Shown here in pieces: positions 25,998-34,807 of a stretch of 64,000 bases of DNA. The position numbers were made by a program, and so were the translations under genes. How positions within the stretch are numbered: the first letter of the stretch is position 1; the number at the start of each line of letters is the position of its first letter. The stretch comes from Echiichthys vipera. Its lineage: Eukaryota > Chordata > Actinopteri > Perciformes > Trachinidae. Where the stretch lies: the NCBI GenBank assembly GCA_963691815.1, contig OY829653.1, forward strand, positions 27,977,653-28,041,652, in the 5' to 3' direction. The notes under the pieces were generated by a model, which did not search any database, was not told the origin of the DNA, and worked only from the letters and a program-made list of their open reading frames with translations.

Positions 25998-26706
25998 TGT
26001 TACGGCCTCCTCCAGTATCTTTGTATCTGTGTTGTGCATCTATGCTAAGGAGGATGTGGGATCCCTTGCCGAGAATTAGCTGGCACGAGACCTGCCTACT
26101 TCCTGATTCTGTCGATGACTTGATTGGTGCGGCTTCTGACAATCTCCTCCAACCACCTGCCTGCCTACTTCCTGGTTCTGCCGGTGATTTTCTTGGTGCG
26201 GCATCTGGCAATCTCCTCCAACCACCTACCACCTTCCAAACCGTCCCTCTGCTTAAATAGTTGCCCTCACTGTGATTTTGGCCCTTTATCTTTCACCAAA
26301 TGGCCTGGTGTGTGTTGTGTGTGTGTGTGTTTATTGCTCTTTGAGTTTCTTTGTGTTATCTCTAAAATTGTGGTAAGGAAATTGGGCAAGGTTTTAGTGG
26401 GGTTTACAGATACCAACCTGACACCTGTAGCATTTTGATGTTAGAGACAATAGGTTGAGAGGGTGCTGCTTATTTTGTATTTTCTGATTATTGTTGACAT
26501 TGGGTAATTCTTTTTGGTAGTGGCTAATAGTTATCTCTGTTTGGAGAGACCTCTTTAAGTTATATTTATTTCTTTGATTTGAGCAGCATCCAACATGCCC
26601 TTTTCCCTGTTCTTTTTTTTTATTCGGCAAATACATAACTTGCTAATTTAACAAAAACATTCTGGTTTATGTTGCTTCCCTTTTCCCCATGAGCCGGGTC
26701 GTAACA
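25998..26706 (+). mobile_element. Solo LTR (709 bp) inserted in an array monomer
   Basis: It begins tgttacggcctcc and ends gggtcgtaaca, the TG...CA ends of an LTR. The flanks atata (25993-25997) and acata (26707-26711) are a 5-bp target duplication with one substitution; uninterrupted monomers read aagtcacatatttc there. Inside are two 69-bp tandem copies (26091-26159 and 26160-26228) and a short TG run. No internal retroelement genes or second LTR are present, so recombination between LTRs is inferred. The open frames across it are not supported. Orientation and family are not determined. Confidence 0.8.
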
Positions 26707-27152
26707 ACATATTTCTGGTACTTGTGGCTCGTTTGTCTAGGAGTATTATTCTTGCTTTGGGTGGGAGAGTTCCTGGACGAGCCCACTGTATTAGACTTTA
26801 ACACACTCAATTAAGTGTTTAGCAATTGTGAAACAGTTGAATCCCAAGCCCGTTTTTAATACAGCAGTCAATTGTACCAGAAAGTGGTCAAATTCTAGAA
26901 CCCTACAAGTGAAGCAGTCAAATCAAAATTTCCTAGAACTGCTGGTCCTCTAAGAAGACTGGCCTATTCCAAGTGTACAGTTAAACTTATTTCAAGAATT
27001 CCATTTTTTTAACAGAAAAAGAAAATTACATGTTTTTTTTACCCTTTGAATCTCATGTCTTCTACAAGAAAGATGACCCATTTTCAACAGCCAACATTTA
27101 ATATTGAGCAGTAATTCCACAACTTGAAAAGTGACATATTTATAAATCCTGT

Positions 27153-27224
27153 GGATTGTTGATCTAGGACTATGATTCTTGCTTTGAGTGCAACAGGTCC
27201 GGGGTTCAAATCCTGGACCAGCCC
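27153..27224 (+). tRNA. Diverged tRNA-Pro-like copy at array edge, TGA triplet
   Basis: ggattgttgatctaggac, loop TTTGAGT (TGA), stem cttgc/gcaac, variable/T arm with ccggggttcaaatcctgg, then accagccc. Several stem mismatches. Clearly a pseudogene. Confidence 0.55.
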
Positions 27225-27620
27225 ACTGTGCTTGACATTAACACACTCAATCAAGTGTTTAGCAATTGTGAATCAGTTGAATCCCAAGCCCGTTTTTAAT
27301 ACAGCAGCCAATTGTACCAGAAAGGGGTCCGAGTGAGTTCTAGAACCCTACAAGTGAAGCAGTCAAATTCTAGAACCGTACAAGTGAAGCATTACAATCA
27401 AAATTTCCTAGAACCTCTGGCCTTTTCCAAGTGTACAGTCAAACTTGTTCCAAGAATTGGGTGCGAGAGGTCTGGTTCAAATACCAGAGGAGCCCTCAAA
27501 ACTAGACTTCAACTGACTCAATGAAGTGTTTGGTAAATGTGAAACAGTGCAATCACAAACCACTATTAATACAGCAGCAGATTGTACCAGAAAGTTGTGC
27601 CAGTGAGCTGTAAGAGAAGT

Positions 27621-28759
27621 AGAGCGAACTACATGTATTATAATAAATTAATTAATCACCGTATTAATTAGGCTATTTAATTATTCCACATTAAAAGGGG
27701 CACTACCACCGTATAGATAGGTTTTGTGGACTAGGCCCAATAGAAACCTAGTCACCTGGTAGAATAAAAATATACTTTTCTATAATTTTTCTTCTTATCA
27801 ATTTAATATATCAATTAATTGTATCCTTTAAGTTCTATCATCATCACTCTGAAAACATTTGTTCTCGTAAAACAATGACCTCAAAACTTTGCAAAACAGA
27901 ATAAAAGGTCATAGAAAACAACTCGGATGTTGGGGGGTTTACTACAAAAATATGAAGGTATTTGTTATTATTATTTATTAGTCATTTTTAACAAAGACAA
28001 AGTCGCTTGGGATTAGTAAAGTCTCCGGATCAGTTTAGAACAATGGAATAAAAAACTTGGAAAATGCTCCATTGGATGTTTATTCTTCAGGATCACTGAT
28101 TCGCTCGTTTAGCTGTCAATCAAAAAAAGGATTCCGCCTCAGACAGTTCATCCAATCATCATGGAGAAGCCTAGAGTCCAGGCCAGCCCACTGTCCCATC
28201 GACCCCCAGAGACGCTGAGCGTCTAATGGGCGGGACAAAGCCCAACATTTATCCAATGACCTTCTAGTTTCGCTGCAGTGGAACAACCTGCTCTACGCTT
28301 CCCCATTGCAGTCAGTAGAAGCTGAGCATCCGACTCTGTAAAGCGCTGTGGATGAATGAGAAGGAAGTTTTGCCGGTTACCAGGGTTCTGATAAGAAGCT
28401 CATTCTGAACAAAAGATGAAGTCTTCCTAACGCATATTTAGTCAATGAAATGTATACACAGCAGTAAATATTTCACCACTTTTTTTTTTTTTTGGTTACA
28501 TTTTAGGGGAAGCTGAGCTTCCCTTGTAATCTTAGCGCAATCGCCACTAATCAAAATATTCCCTCTCATTAATCATATAAAGAATTCACAAAAGCCATTC
28601 TTGCAAAAATACACAAACAGCTGTTTGAATGATTCTCTCGACTGCAAAAAAAAACCAGCAATAAGATGTAGGATCAGAAATTCAAATGAAGATATCTTTG
28701 AAAAAAAACAACTCTTACCTCATGAATATGTTCTGTAATTATTAAACAATACCAGCATG
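27621..28759. other. AT-rich spacer with unassigned dispersed-repeat sequence
   Basis: No gene seen. It holds an AT-rich stretch (27,630-28,000), a more GC-balanced part with the look of a degraded mobile element (28,080-28,420), a T run at 28,481 and a near-perfect palindrome ggggaagctgagcttccc at 28,506-28,523. I cannot name the family. Confidence 0.4.
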
Positions 28760-28779
28760 TTATCATCAAACCCCCATCA

Positions 28780-29925
28780 AACCTCACCATTGAGGAGAGA
28801 AAAGCAGTAACAGCCCTAAGCACAGACCACAGCATCACAATCCTTCCAGCAGACAAGGGTAGATGCACAGTTGTTCTCAATACAATTGATTACCAGGCAA
28901 AGATCTCTGCACTACTCAATGACTCTAACACTTATGAAACTCTGAAACAAGACCCTACCAGCGGATGCAAAAATAAGTTTATAGAGTGTGTACAGCAACT
29001 ACAAAAAGAAGGGGTCATTGACAAATCACAATATTACAGGCTCTATCCCCAGGACTCAACCCCCTGCTTATATGGACTCCCAAAAATCCAAAAAGAAGGG
29101 CCCCCACTCAGGCCTATTGTCATCAGCATAAACTTGGTCACTTACAACATTGCCGAGCACGTAGCCAATATCCTGGCACCACTTGTTGGCAACCCCACAC
29201 CACATCCAAAACTCCATAGACTTTGTTAACAAAGACCGAGATTTAAAAATGGATCCAGATGAAACCATGGTATCCTACGACGTGACTTCCTCGTTCACCT
29301 GTATTCCAACCATGGAGGCTTTGGCCACAGTAAGAGAGCGGCTCACACAGGACAACTCCTTACACAACTGAACAAATCTCAAACCAGACCACATTTGATA
29401 ACTTCTGGAAAACCTAAAAACTACATATTTCCAGTAAAATGGCACTTTTTACAGACAAAAACATGGCTGTGCCATGGGTTCACCAGTATCTCTTATTGTG
29501 GCAAATCTATACATGGAGGAGGTAGAGAACAAGGCTTGAACGCCTTCAAAGTAGTAACCCGGAGCCATTGGTTCAGTTATGTGGACGACACATGGGTTAA
29601 AATCAATATATCCAAAGAGGTGTAAACTTTTACCAAAGATATAAACTCAGTGGACAAAAACATCAAGTTCACCAGAGAAGAAGTCAAGGACAACAGTTTG
29701 CCTTTCTTAAACTGTGAAGTCCATATGGAAAATGACAGGAGCCTTCACATTGGGATATTCAGAAAACCCACTCACACAGATCAATATCTACTGTTTGACT
29801 CCCACCAGCCCCTGGAACACAAGCTTGGAGTTATCAGAACACTGCAACACAGAGCTGATAATGTACCCAGCAGCTCACAGGCCCAAGGGGAAGAACGCAA
29901 GCACCTGAGAGGCTCCCTCACAACT
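28780..29925 (+). pseudogene. Penelope-like reverse transcriptase, broken
   Basis: Translation gives LYGLPKIQKEGPPLRPIV (29,077 onward), the palm block MVSYDVTSSFTCIP (29,269 onward) and the catalytic motif YVDD at about 29,578. Further on come KLPFLN-like (SLPFLNCEVH) and RKPTHTDQYLLF blocks typical of Penelope-like elements. Frameshifts or stops lie at about 29,200 and 29,370, and the segment between the palm block and YVDD is shortened. Not functional. Confidence 0.85.
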
Positions 29926-29986
29926 TGTGGTTACCCCAGCTGGACCTTTGTGAAAACAGCAGCTGCTTCCAGAAAGATAACCAAAG

Positions 29987-30553
29987 TTGTTAAGAAAGAA
30001 AAAGAAAACAAGAGAAAATAGTTATTCTGTATGTGGCTGGGGTATCAGAGAAACTCAGGAGGATCTTCAACAAACACTGCATCCTTTTTTTTGTTTCAAA
30101 CCCATTAACACACTCAGACAGAGACTAGTACATCCCAAGGACAGAACACCACACACCCACAAAACCAATCCGGTTTATGCTGTCCAATGCAACAAGGAAT
30201 GCAAAGATCTCTACATAGTAGAAACAAAACAACCCCTGCATAAACGCATGGCCCAACACAGAAGAGCTAACTCCTCAGGCCTGGACTCTGCTGTCCACTT
30301 ACAACTCAAAGAGAAAGCCCACTCATTTGATGACAACAATGTCCACATCCTGGACAGAGAGGACAGATGGTTTGAAAGAGAAGTAAAAGAAGCCATATAT
30401 GCAAAACTAGAGAGACCATTGCTAAACAGAGGAGGAGGTCTGAGACACCACTTATCTCCAATTTACAATGTTGCCCTTTCATCCCTTCCCAGGAGATTCA
30501 ACAATCCAACCTCAAAGAACAACTGTTCACAAATGGCCTCATGTGACAAATAA
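29987..30553 (+). pseudogene. Penelope-like GIY-YIG endonuclease domain, remnant
   Basis: An open frame of 188 codons. Its useful part starts near 30,170 with YAVQCNKECKDLYIVETKQP, where the family has a C..C pair and a YIGET block. The glycine is valine here. LHKRMAQHRRA follows with the conserved arginine, and WFEREVKEAIYAKLERP holds the expected glutamate. The first 50 or so residues are out-of-frame carry-over from the RT portion. The domain in Penelope-like elements nicks target DNA. The G-to-V change suggests decay. Confidence 0.8.
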
Positions 30554-30639
30554 CAAATAACCAAGTCCAGTTGCTTTTGACTGAAATTGCTTTGGGGATA
30601 ACGATGACTTGTACAATTGAGAACATTCACAGGCTTGTC

Positions 30640-30770
30640 CCAACTGTGAAAAGGTGCAGTCACAAGCCGTTTTAAATAAAGCAGCGAATTGTGATGGAAA
30701 GTGGTGCCAGTGAGTCATCATGCACAATTCCAGAAGCGTACAGGTGAAGCAGGTCATCCAAAACAAACCG
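30640..30770 (+). repeat. Degraded array monomer remnant
   Basis: gtgaaaaggtgcagtcacaag, agcagcgaattgtgatggaaagtgg, cagtgagtc and ccagaagcgtacaggtgaagc match the array's linker, junction box and 30-bp unit with many substitutions. It shows the array once extended right of the Penelope-like insertion. Confidence 0.7.
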
Positions 30771-31675
30771 TTAAAACTTACAAAATACACAGGATCCCTA
30801 AAGTGCAGCAGAAAGTTACATGTCATCGTCTGCTCGTTAATTGTTTGTAACCTGGAGGATGCCATTACTACGTGGAGGGAAAGACCTTTCAGAGATTATT
30901 CACTGTGCACTTTGTGATGCGATTTTTTTGTATTAAAACCTTTTGAACTGACTCTGAAGTTTCGTGTCTGCATTTGGGTCCCAGTTTCCCTGTTTCCCAG
31001 TTACCGTTCGGGACAAGTAGTTTTTTTATAAGAGCAAATTATATATATGTAAAAATAACTTTGGAAATGTTCCTGTATAGACAGAATTAATATGAAAGTA
31101 AAAACATGCTATATTTAGCTAAAATATGAAAATCACTGGTAGAAAATAAAATGAGACGTTAACAATTGTTTGAGACATTAAAACCATCTCTTCAAATCTC
31201 TGTTTATGGATCACAAAAAATGCTGGAATAGAACGCAAATAGGTATGAGATTTAGCAAGGTAGTGCATTAACCTTTTCAGGGATAATGATGAGAGATACT
31301 CACTGACCCCTTTTCAGGGAGAACAAAATATTTTGTACTGTCCAACATCCGGTGATGCTCTATTCATGGTAATGCCATCCATATTGCAGTTACTGTGGCA
31401 ACCTGATAAAGTGATGGGTTGTTTTCAGAATGGCTCACCTTGGTCGCACAGTGGATGGGGACTAGGGAGGATCACAGTTAGAGCAAATGTACAGTACTTG
31501 CTGCATGGTCATGCATGGTTGAATAACTCAGATGCTAAGCTTTGAGACGATGAGGAGGAGGGAATTTGGAAAATGCACTGATGATAAAGACAGCCGGGAT
31601 CCTTGCTCTAATTAAATGTAATTTATCATATAATAAGATCTAACCTTATTCCTACCACTGTCAGAAGGGGCACAT
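30771..31675. other. Intergenic stretch, no gene seen
   Basis: AT-rich sequence with no convincing open frame. 30,930-31,010 (gtattaaaaccttttgaactg to tttcccagttaccg) has the look of a retroelement 3' end but lacks a paired boundary. Confidence 0.3.
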
Positions 31676-31966
31676 AATCACAGGTACATTTTCATCCACT
31701 AATGTGAAGAGAAACTATACAATAAACTAGAGACCAATGTACTAAATTAGAACACACCAGCTGTGATGGCATATCAGGACAGGGGTGGAAAGGGGCCATT
31801 GCCCAACCACTTTACATCCCTGTCGCAATCACAGGTACATTTTCATCTACTAATGCGAAGAGAAACTATAAAATAAACTAGAGACCAATGTACTAAATTA
31901 GAACACACCAGCTGTCATGGCATATCAGGCCAGGGATGTAAAGTGGTAGGCAATGGCCCCCTTCCA
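31676..31966. repeat. Interleaved direct and inverted repeat
   Basis: Two direct copies of about 104 bp (31,676-31,779 and 31,827-31,930; aatcacaggtacattttcat to catatcagg) differ at only a few bases. Between and after them lies an inverted pair of about 34 bp (near 31,790-31,822, ggggccattgcccaaccact; and 31,930-31,964, agtggtaggcaatggccccc). The second direct copy is thus enclosed by the inverted arms. Confidence 0.8.
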
Positions 31967-32325
31967 CAATCTCTTGTTTTTTTCCCAGTGTGGTGGCTCT
32001 CTGTTGTATTAACTTGTATTTCAGGCCATTGATTGCCCCCGTGGTCTCTACATGAAGAATCCTTCAGATGTTTGTATAGGTGAACCTGCTTGGCCAATCT
32101 TATAGCCATCCATGTTGTAAATGGAAAGCACACAGCCAATAGAATTCAGAGGTGCATGACCAAGCACTTCACGCTTTTCAGAGCCTTCTTGCTGGAAACA
32201 AACAACATGGTGACATTTCTCATGCACGAGCCCTCGCACCTGGAACAATATGGCGACCATAAACCTCACCTTACAATTGTGAGTTTTTTGTTGGTCTAGG
32301 GCCTGGGTGCCCAATCCTGCTCCTC

Positions 32326-32360
32326 TTTTTTTTAAACAAATTTTATTAACAACATTACAA
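32326..32360 (-). other. LINE 3' tail with polyadenylation signal (minus strand)
   Basis: Read on the minus strand it is aataaaatttgtttaaaaaa, a signal plus A tail, sitting directly against the hAT terminal sequence. It fixes the 3' end of the inserted L1-like copy about 24 bp inside the hAT end. Confidence 0.65.
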
Positions 32361-32519
32361 AAAATAAATAAATAACAGTACATGGAGGAGTTTACAGAGA
32401 GTACATAAACGTACATACTGATTCCATAACAAAAACACAAATGTGATCATGTGACAATGTAGTCCACAGTGTTCTTCAGGATGTGAAATTGTTATCAACA
32501 TATAATTTAGAAATTATAT

Positions 32520-33640
32520 GTTTTTCTCCAAACCAAAGAAGAAGGAATAATTTCTTTCTCCGTGTTCTAACCATCTGGCTCCAGATCTTGTGAAATGTAC
32601 TTTCGCTTTATTTTGGGAAAAAAAGATCCAATTTTTCCCTTAATGAATGTAACCTCTCTTTATCCTTATTGTTTGGAACAGGTATTTTTTTTAATATATT
32701 ATTCATCTCTTTTATATTGTCAGTATAATCCTTGTTTATATCTTTATATGCTTTTTCCCGTAACACATTGAGAAACATTGGCATTCATATTTAAATAACT
32801 CCCATTTTGTAGTGGGCATAACTTCAGACATTGACTGGAATTTAGTTATAATTTTCCTGATACCTGAGCAATAAGATGAGTGTTTTAGAAAGGAAGAGTT
32901 GAGTTTCCAGTATCCAGGTTTACGATGGGTAGAATTTGAATTTGAAAAAGAAATATAAATACCTGCATGTTTGGTTAAAGCAGTAGCAGTAATATTACAT
33001 GTCTGAAGCAAAGGGGCTAAATAATCCGAAATGAGCCACAAATCTAACCGGGATCTTTGCGTTAAATCAGATTTGAACCAAGTATAGAGGTTTGTTTACT
33101 GAGGGTGTAAAATTCTTCAGGCGACTAATAAAGCTAGACTATCACAAAATTCACATATAACTGGATTAAAATGATCTGGATTCTGTCTAACAGGGTGTCT
33201 GTCTATGCATAAATTTGGAGCCTCATTAAAGTCACCACCAACAATTATAGATGCCGAAGGAAATTTCATTATTTCTTGCAAAATTTTCTCAGATAAAAAC
33301 TGAAGGAGGGTAATATTTCATTTTCTCGCATTAAAACCATAAACATTTGAAAGAATAAACATATTATCCCCAGTTTTAATTACCACCAAGATCCACCTTC
33401 CACCATCTGATGCCTCTGAATACAAAACTCCCCCGTTAAATTTAGGGTGGAACAGTATCACAACACCTTATAAATTAGAGCCATGAGAAAAAAATCGCTT
33501 TACCTCCCCACTGATTATGCCAGTATGCTTCATCTTTAGAAGATGAATGGGTTTCTTGTAAAAAGCAAACATCCTTGTTTTGATAGCTACAAAATAGAAA
33601 TAAAGCTTTTCTTTTAGTTATACGTATCTCATACTCCCCG
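32520..33640 (-). pseudogene. L1-like ORF2 endonuclease remnant
   Basis: Minus-strand translation in shifting frames gives FLQETHSS (near 33,555), KFNGGVLYSEASDGGRWIL (near 33,410), IIVGGDFNEAPN (near 33,235) and RLDLWLISDYL (near 33,035). These are the order of blocks of an apurinic-type LINE endonuclease. A linker resembling ARWLEHGERN follows near 32,575. The reverse transcriptase is missing. Several stops and frameshifts. Nicking of target DNA is the family's role; this copy is dead. Confidence 0.75.
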
Positions 33641-34071
33641 TACGTTCAGAGCCGAGTGTACTGCACACAAAAACAACAAATGTGAACACTACTGTTCAAA
33701 CAACAGTTGAAATTCTGAAAAAAGGTTTAGAGAGATGTACAAAACTTGAATTCAAGAGCCTATCATTTACGTTAAGCAACCATCAGCTAAACTGACCCGA
33801 GATAAACAAATAATCGTCACTCTAGAAATGGAAAAATAAATAAATAAACAAACAATTAAAAAAAAGATAAAATATAAATAAATAAAATAATAATAATAAT
33901 AAAAGTTATAAATTTAGATCCATTTTTAACAGTAAATATAATAATTATCGTATGATCCTATGAGCAAAACTAGGAGAAAAAAGGGCTAACTTTCAACAGT
34001 AAATATCAAAGATAAAATACCTATCTATTAACCTTTGTTTTCATAAAAATAAATAAATGTATCAATTAATC

Positions 34072-34084
<13 letters not shown>

Positions 34085-34132
<48 letters not shown>
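34085..34132. repeat. (AT)n microsatellite
   Basis: Uninterrupted AT dinucleotides inside the L1-like remnant, with A/T-rich trinucleotide (taa) runs at about 33,885-33,900 and 34,155-34,178. Confidence 0.9.
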
Positions 34133-34139
<7 letters not shown>

Positions 34140-34308
34140 AAAAATAACAAGATAGTAATAATAATAATAATAATAATATTAATTGAAATATAGTAAATAA
34201 AGGGACATTAACAATATGTAGCTTATTAGACAGCCTACATATTCCAAACTTGAGTTTCCTTAAACAACTGCTTCTGCTTAATCATTCAGTTACCTCCTGT
34301 GAGATCCT

Positions 34309-34660
34309 CTACCGAGATATTTTACCCACAATTACAGCAAAGGGACCAATAAAGCCTCCTCTCTTGTTTTGTTTTTTCGCCTCCTCCACTAGTGGCCACA
34401 GCTTTGCTCTTGCGTTCTTCACATGCTGAGTTAAGTTATCCGATATCTTCATCTTCTTCTGCCTGAGATACTCACAGTTTTTAGCATCTGCCCAGACTTG
34501 GTCTCTGTGTGCTCGGTAAGAAAACCGAACTATAATGCGATGCAGGGGTTGTTGTCCTGCCTTCCTTAACCGCGGCCTGTGGGCGATATCCACCGTCTTC
34601 TTAAGAGAATCTGCGGGGCCAGTAAAAACACGAGAGAAGACGTCTGATAACGAGCACATC
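34309..34660 (-). pseudogene. L1-like ORF1 C-terminal fragment
   Basis: The minus-strand frame of 117 codons contains HRIIVRFSYRAHRDQVWADA and KKMKISDNL, resembling the RNA-binding C-terminal domain of L1-type ORF1 proteins (an RPIIVRF-like block). The first dozen or so codons are read from hAT terminal sequence, so the ATG is not the native start. The L1 copy is 5' truncated here. The family assignment is by motif only. Confidence 0.65.
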
Positions 34661-34807
34661 ATTAGACTCAGGTGTGTTAGAGCAGGAAGAAACCCAAAAA
34701 ATGCAGGTCAGTAGCTCTCCAGGAGCAGGATTGGGCACCCCTGGTCTAGGGGTATGAGTCTTGCCATGGGTGTGAGAGGTCCAAGGTTCAAATAAATGGC
34801 CCACAGC

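Larger units (their letters stand above)
1096..26780 (+). repeat. T-arm-deleted tRNA-Pro-like copies (about 50, 59 nt each)
   Basis: The recurrent segment starts ggctcgttggtctaggag and ends gttcctggacgagccc, 59 nt. Against a standard tRNA-Pro it keeps both acceptor strands (ggctcgt with acgagcc), the D arm with an A box (tggtctaggag) and an anticodon loop TTTGGGT, which reads TGG (Pro). About 13 nt of the T arm are missing, including the B box. The anticodon stem has a G-G mismatch (cttgc/gggag). Examples start at 1096, 1644, 2991, 4689, 6036, 7567, 8115, 9539, 10886, 11434, 12858, 14407, 14955, 16614, 17376, 17924, 19271 and 22510. Variants with ggcttgttgg occur at 14681 and 17650. These cannot be functional tRNAs. 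Confidence 0.85.
1..27620 (+). repeat. tRNA-Pro-derived multi-scale tandem satellite array
   Basis: About 27.6 kb of head-to-tail monomers that continue beyond the left edge. A monomer runs: junction box (ccaattgtaccagaaagtgg), one to many 30-bp minisatellite units, a body starting tcaaatcagaatttcctag and running through gacagcttacagttcatatc, a tRNA-Pro-derived segment, and an optional linker (tcgactttaacacactcaatc). Two main classes alternate. One has one or two 30-mers and a T-arm-deleted tRNA segment. The other has 9-16 30-mers and a full 72-nt tRNA segment. Many copies differ by only a few bases, so the array has been homogenised recently. Higher-order duplications are visible as constant offsets (3,319, 4,850, 2,969 and 5,134 bp). 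All open frames inside are explained by the 30-bp period. No protein-coding gene is supported. The origin from a tRNA-Pro gene is inferred from the A box, B box and acceptor-stem sequences. Confidence 0.93.
24480..27620 (+). repeat. Divergent right edge of the tRNA-Pro array
   Basis: Monomers here differ strongly from the homogenised interior. Several contain an extra segment absent inside the array (tgtacatttcaacttgttcc, caagaattccatttttgt, tttttacccattaaatc) at about 24,585-24,690, 25,000-25,090 and 26,965-27,060. tRNA-like pieces at about 25,186-25,215, 26,722-26,780 and 27,153 are degraded. The last recognisable array text is aagttgtgccagtgagctgt, ending near 27,612. Confidence 0.85.
28760..30632 (+). 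mobile_element. Penelope-like retroelement remnant
   Basis: Plus-strand coding remnants appear in the order expected of a Penelope-like element: an N-terminal ILPADKGR motif near 28,835, reverse transcriptase blocks, then a GIY-YIG-type endonuclease domain. The reading frame is broken several times. The 3' part (gactgaaattgctttgggga to gagaacattcacagg) leads back into array-like sequence at about 30,640, so it probably inserted in the eroded end of the array. Confidence 0.85.
32302..34743. mobile_element. hAT-like element, 2,442 bp, with 8-bp target duplication
   Basis: The left end is cctgggtgcccaatcctgct and the right end is the inverse (aggagcaggattgggcaccc followed by ctg). The terminal inverted repeats pair over about 23 bp except the outermost two or three bases on the left. 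The octamer gtctaggg is duplicated at 32,294-32,301 and 34,744-34,751. An 8-bp duplication and CAGGGGTG-type ends are the hAT hallmark. No hAT transposase is visible. The interior is mostly an L1-like remnant, so this was a non-autonomous hAT element invaded by a LINE. Confidence 0.82.
32285..34803 (+). pseudogene. tRNA-Pro-like sequence split by a transposon
   Basis: The left piece is tttttgttggtctaggg (32,285-32,301). The right piece from 34,752 is gtatgagtcttgccatgggtg, then tgagaggtccaaggttcaaat and a shortened end near 34,803. Joined by removing the insertion, it gives a tRNA-Pro-like D arm, an anticodon loop CATGGGT (TGG, Pro) and a B box. The acceptor 5' strand is lost. This is the outermost tRNA-Pro-like copy, about 7 kb beyond the recognisable array. 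Confidence 0.75.

Noticed and set aside
29068..29268. Minus-strand frame within the Penelope-like RT
   Set aside because: Shadow of the plus-strand RT coding sequence.
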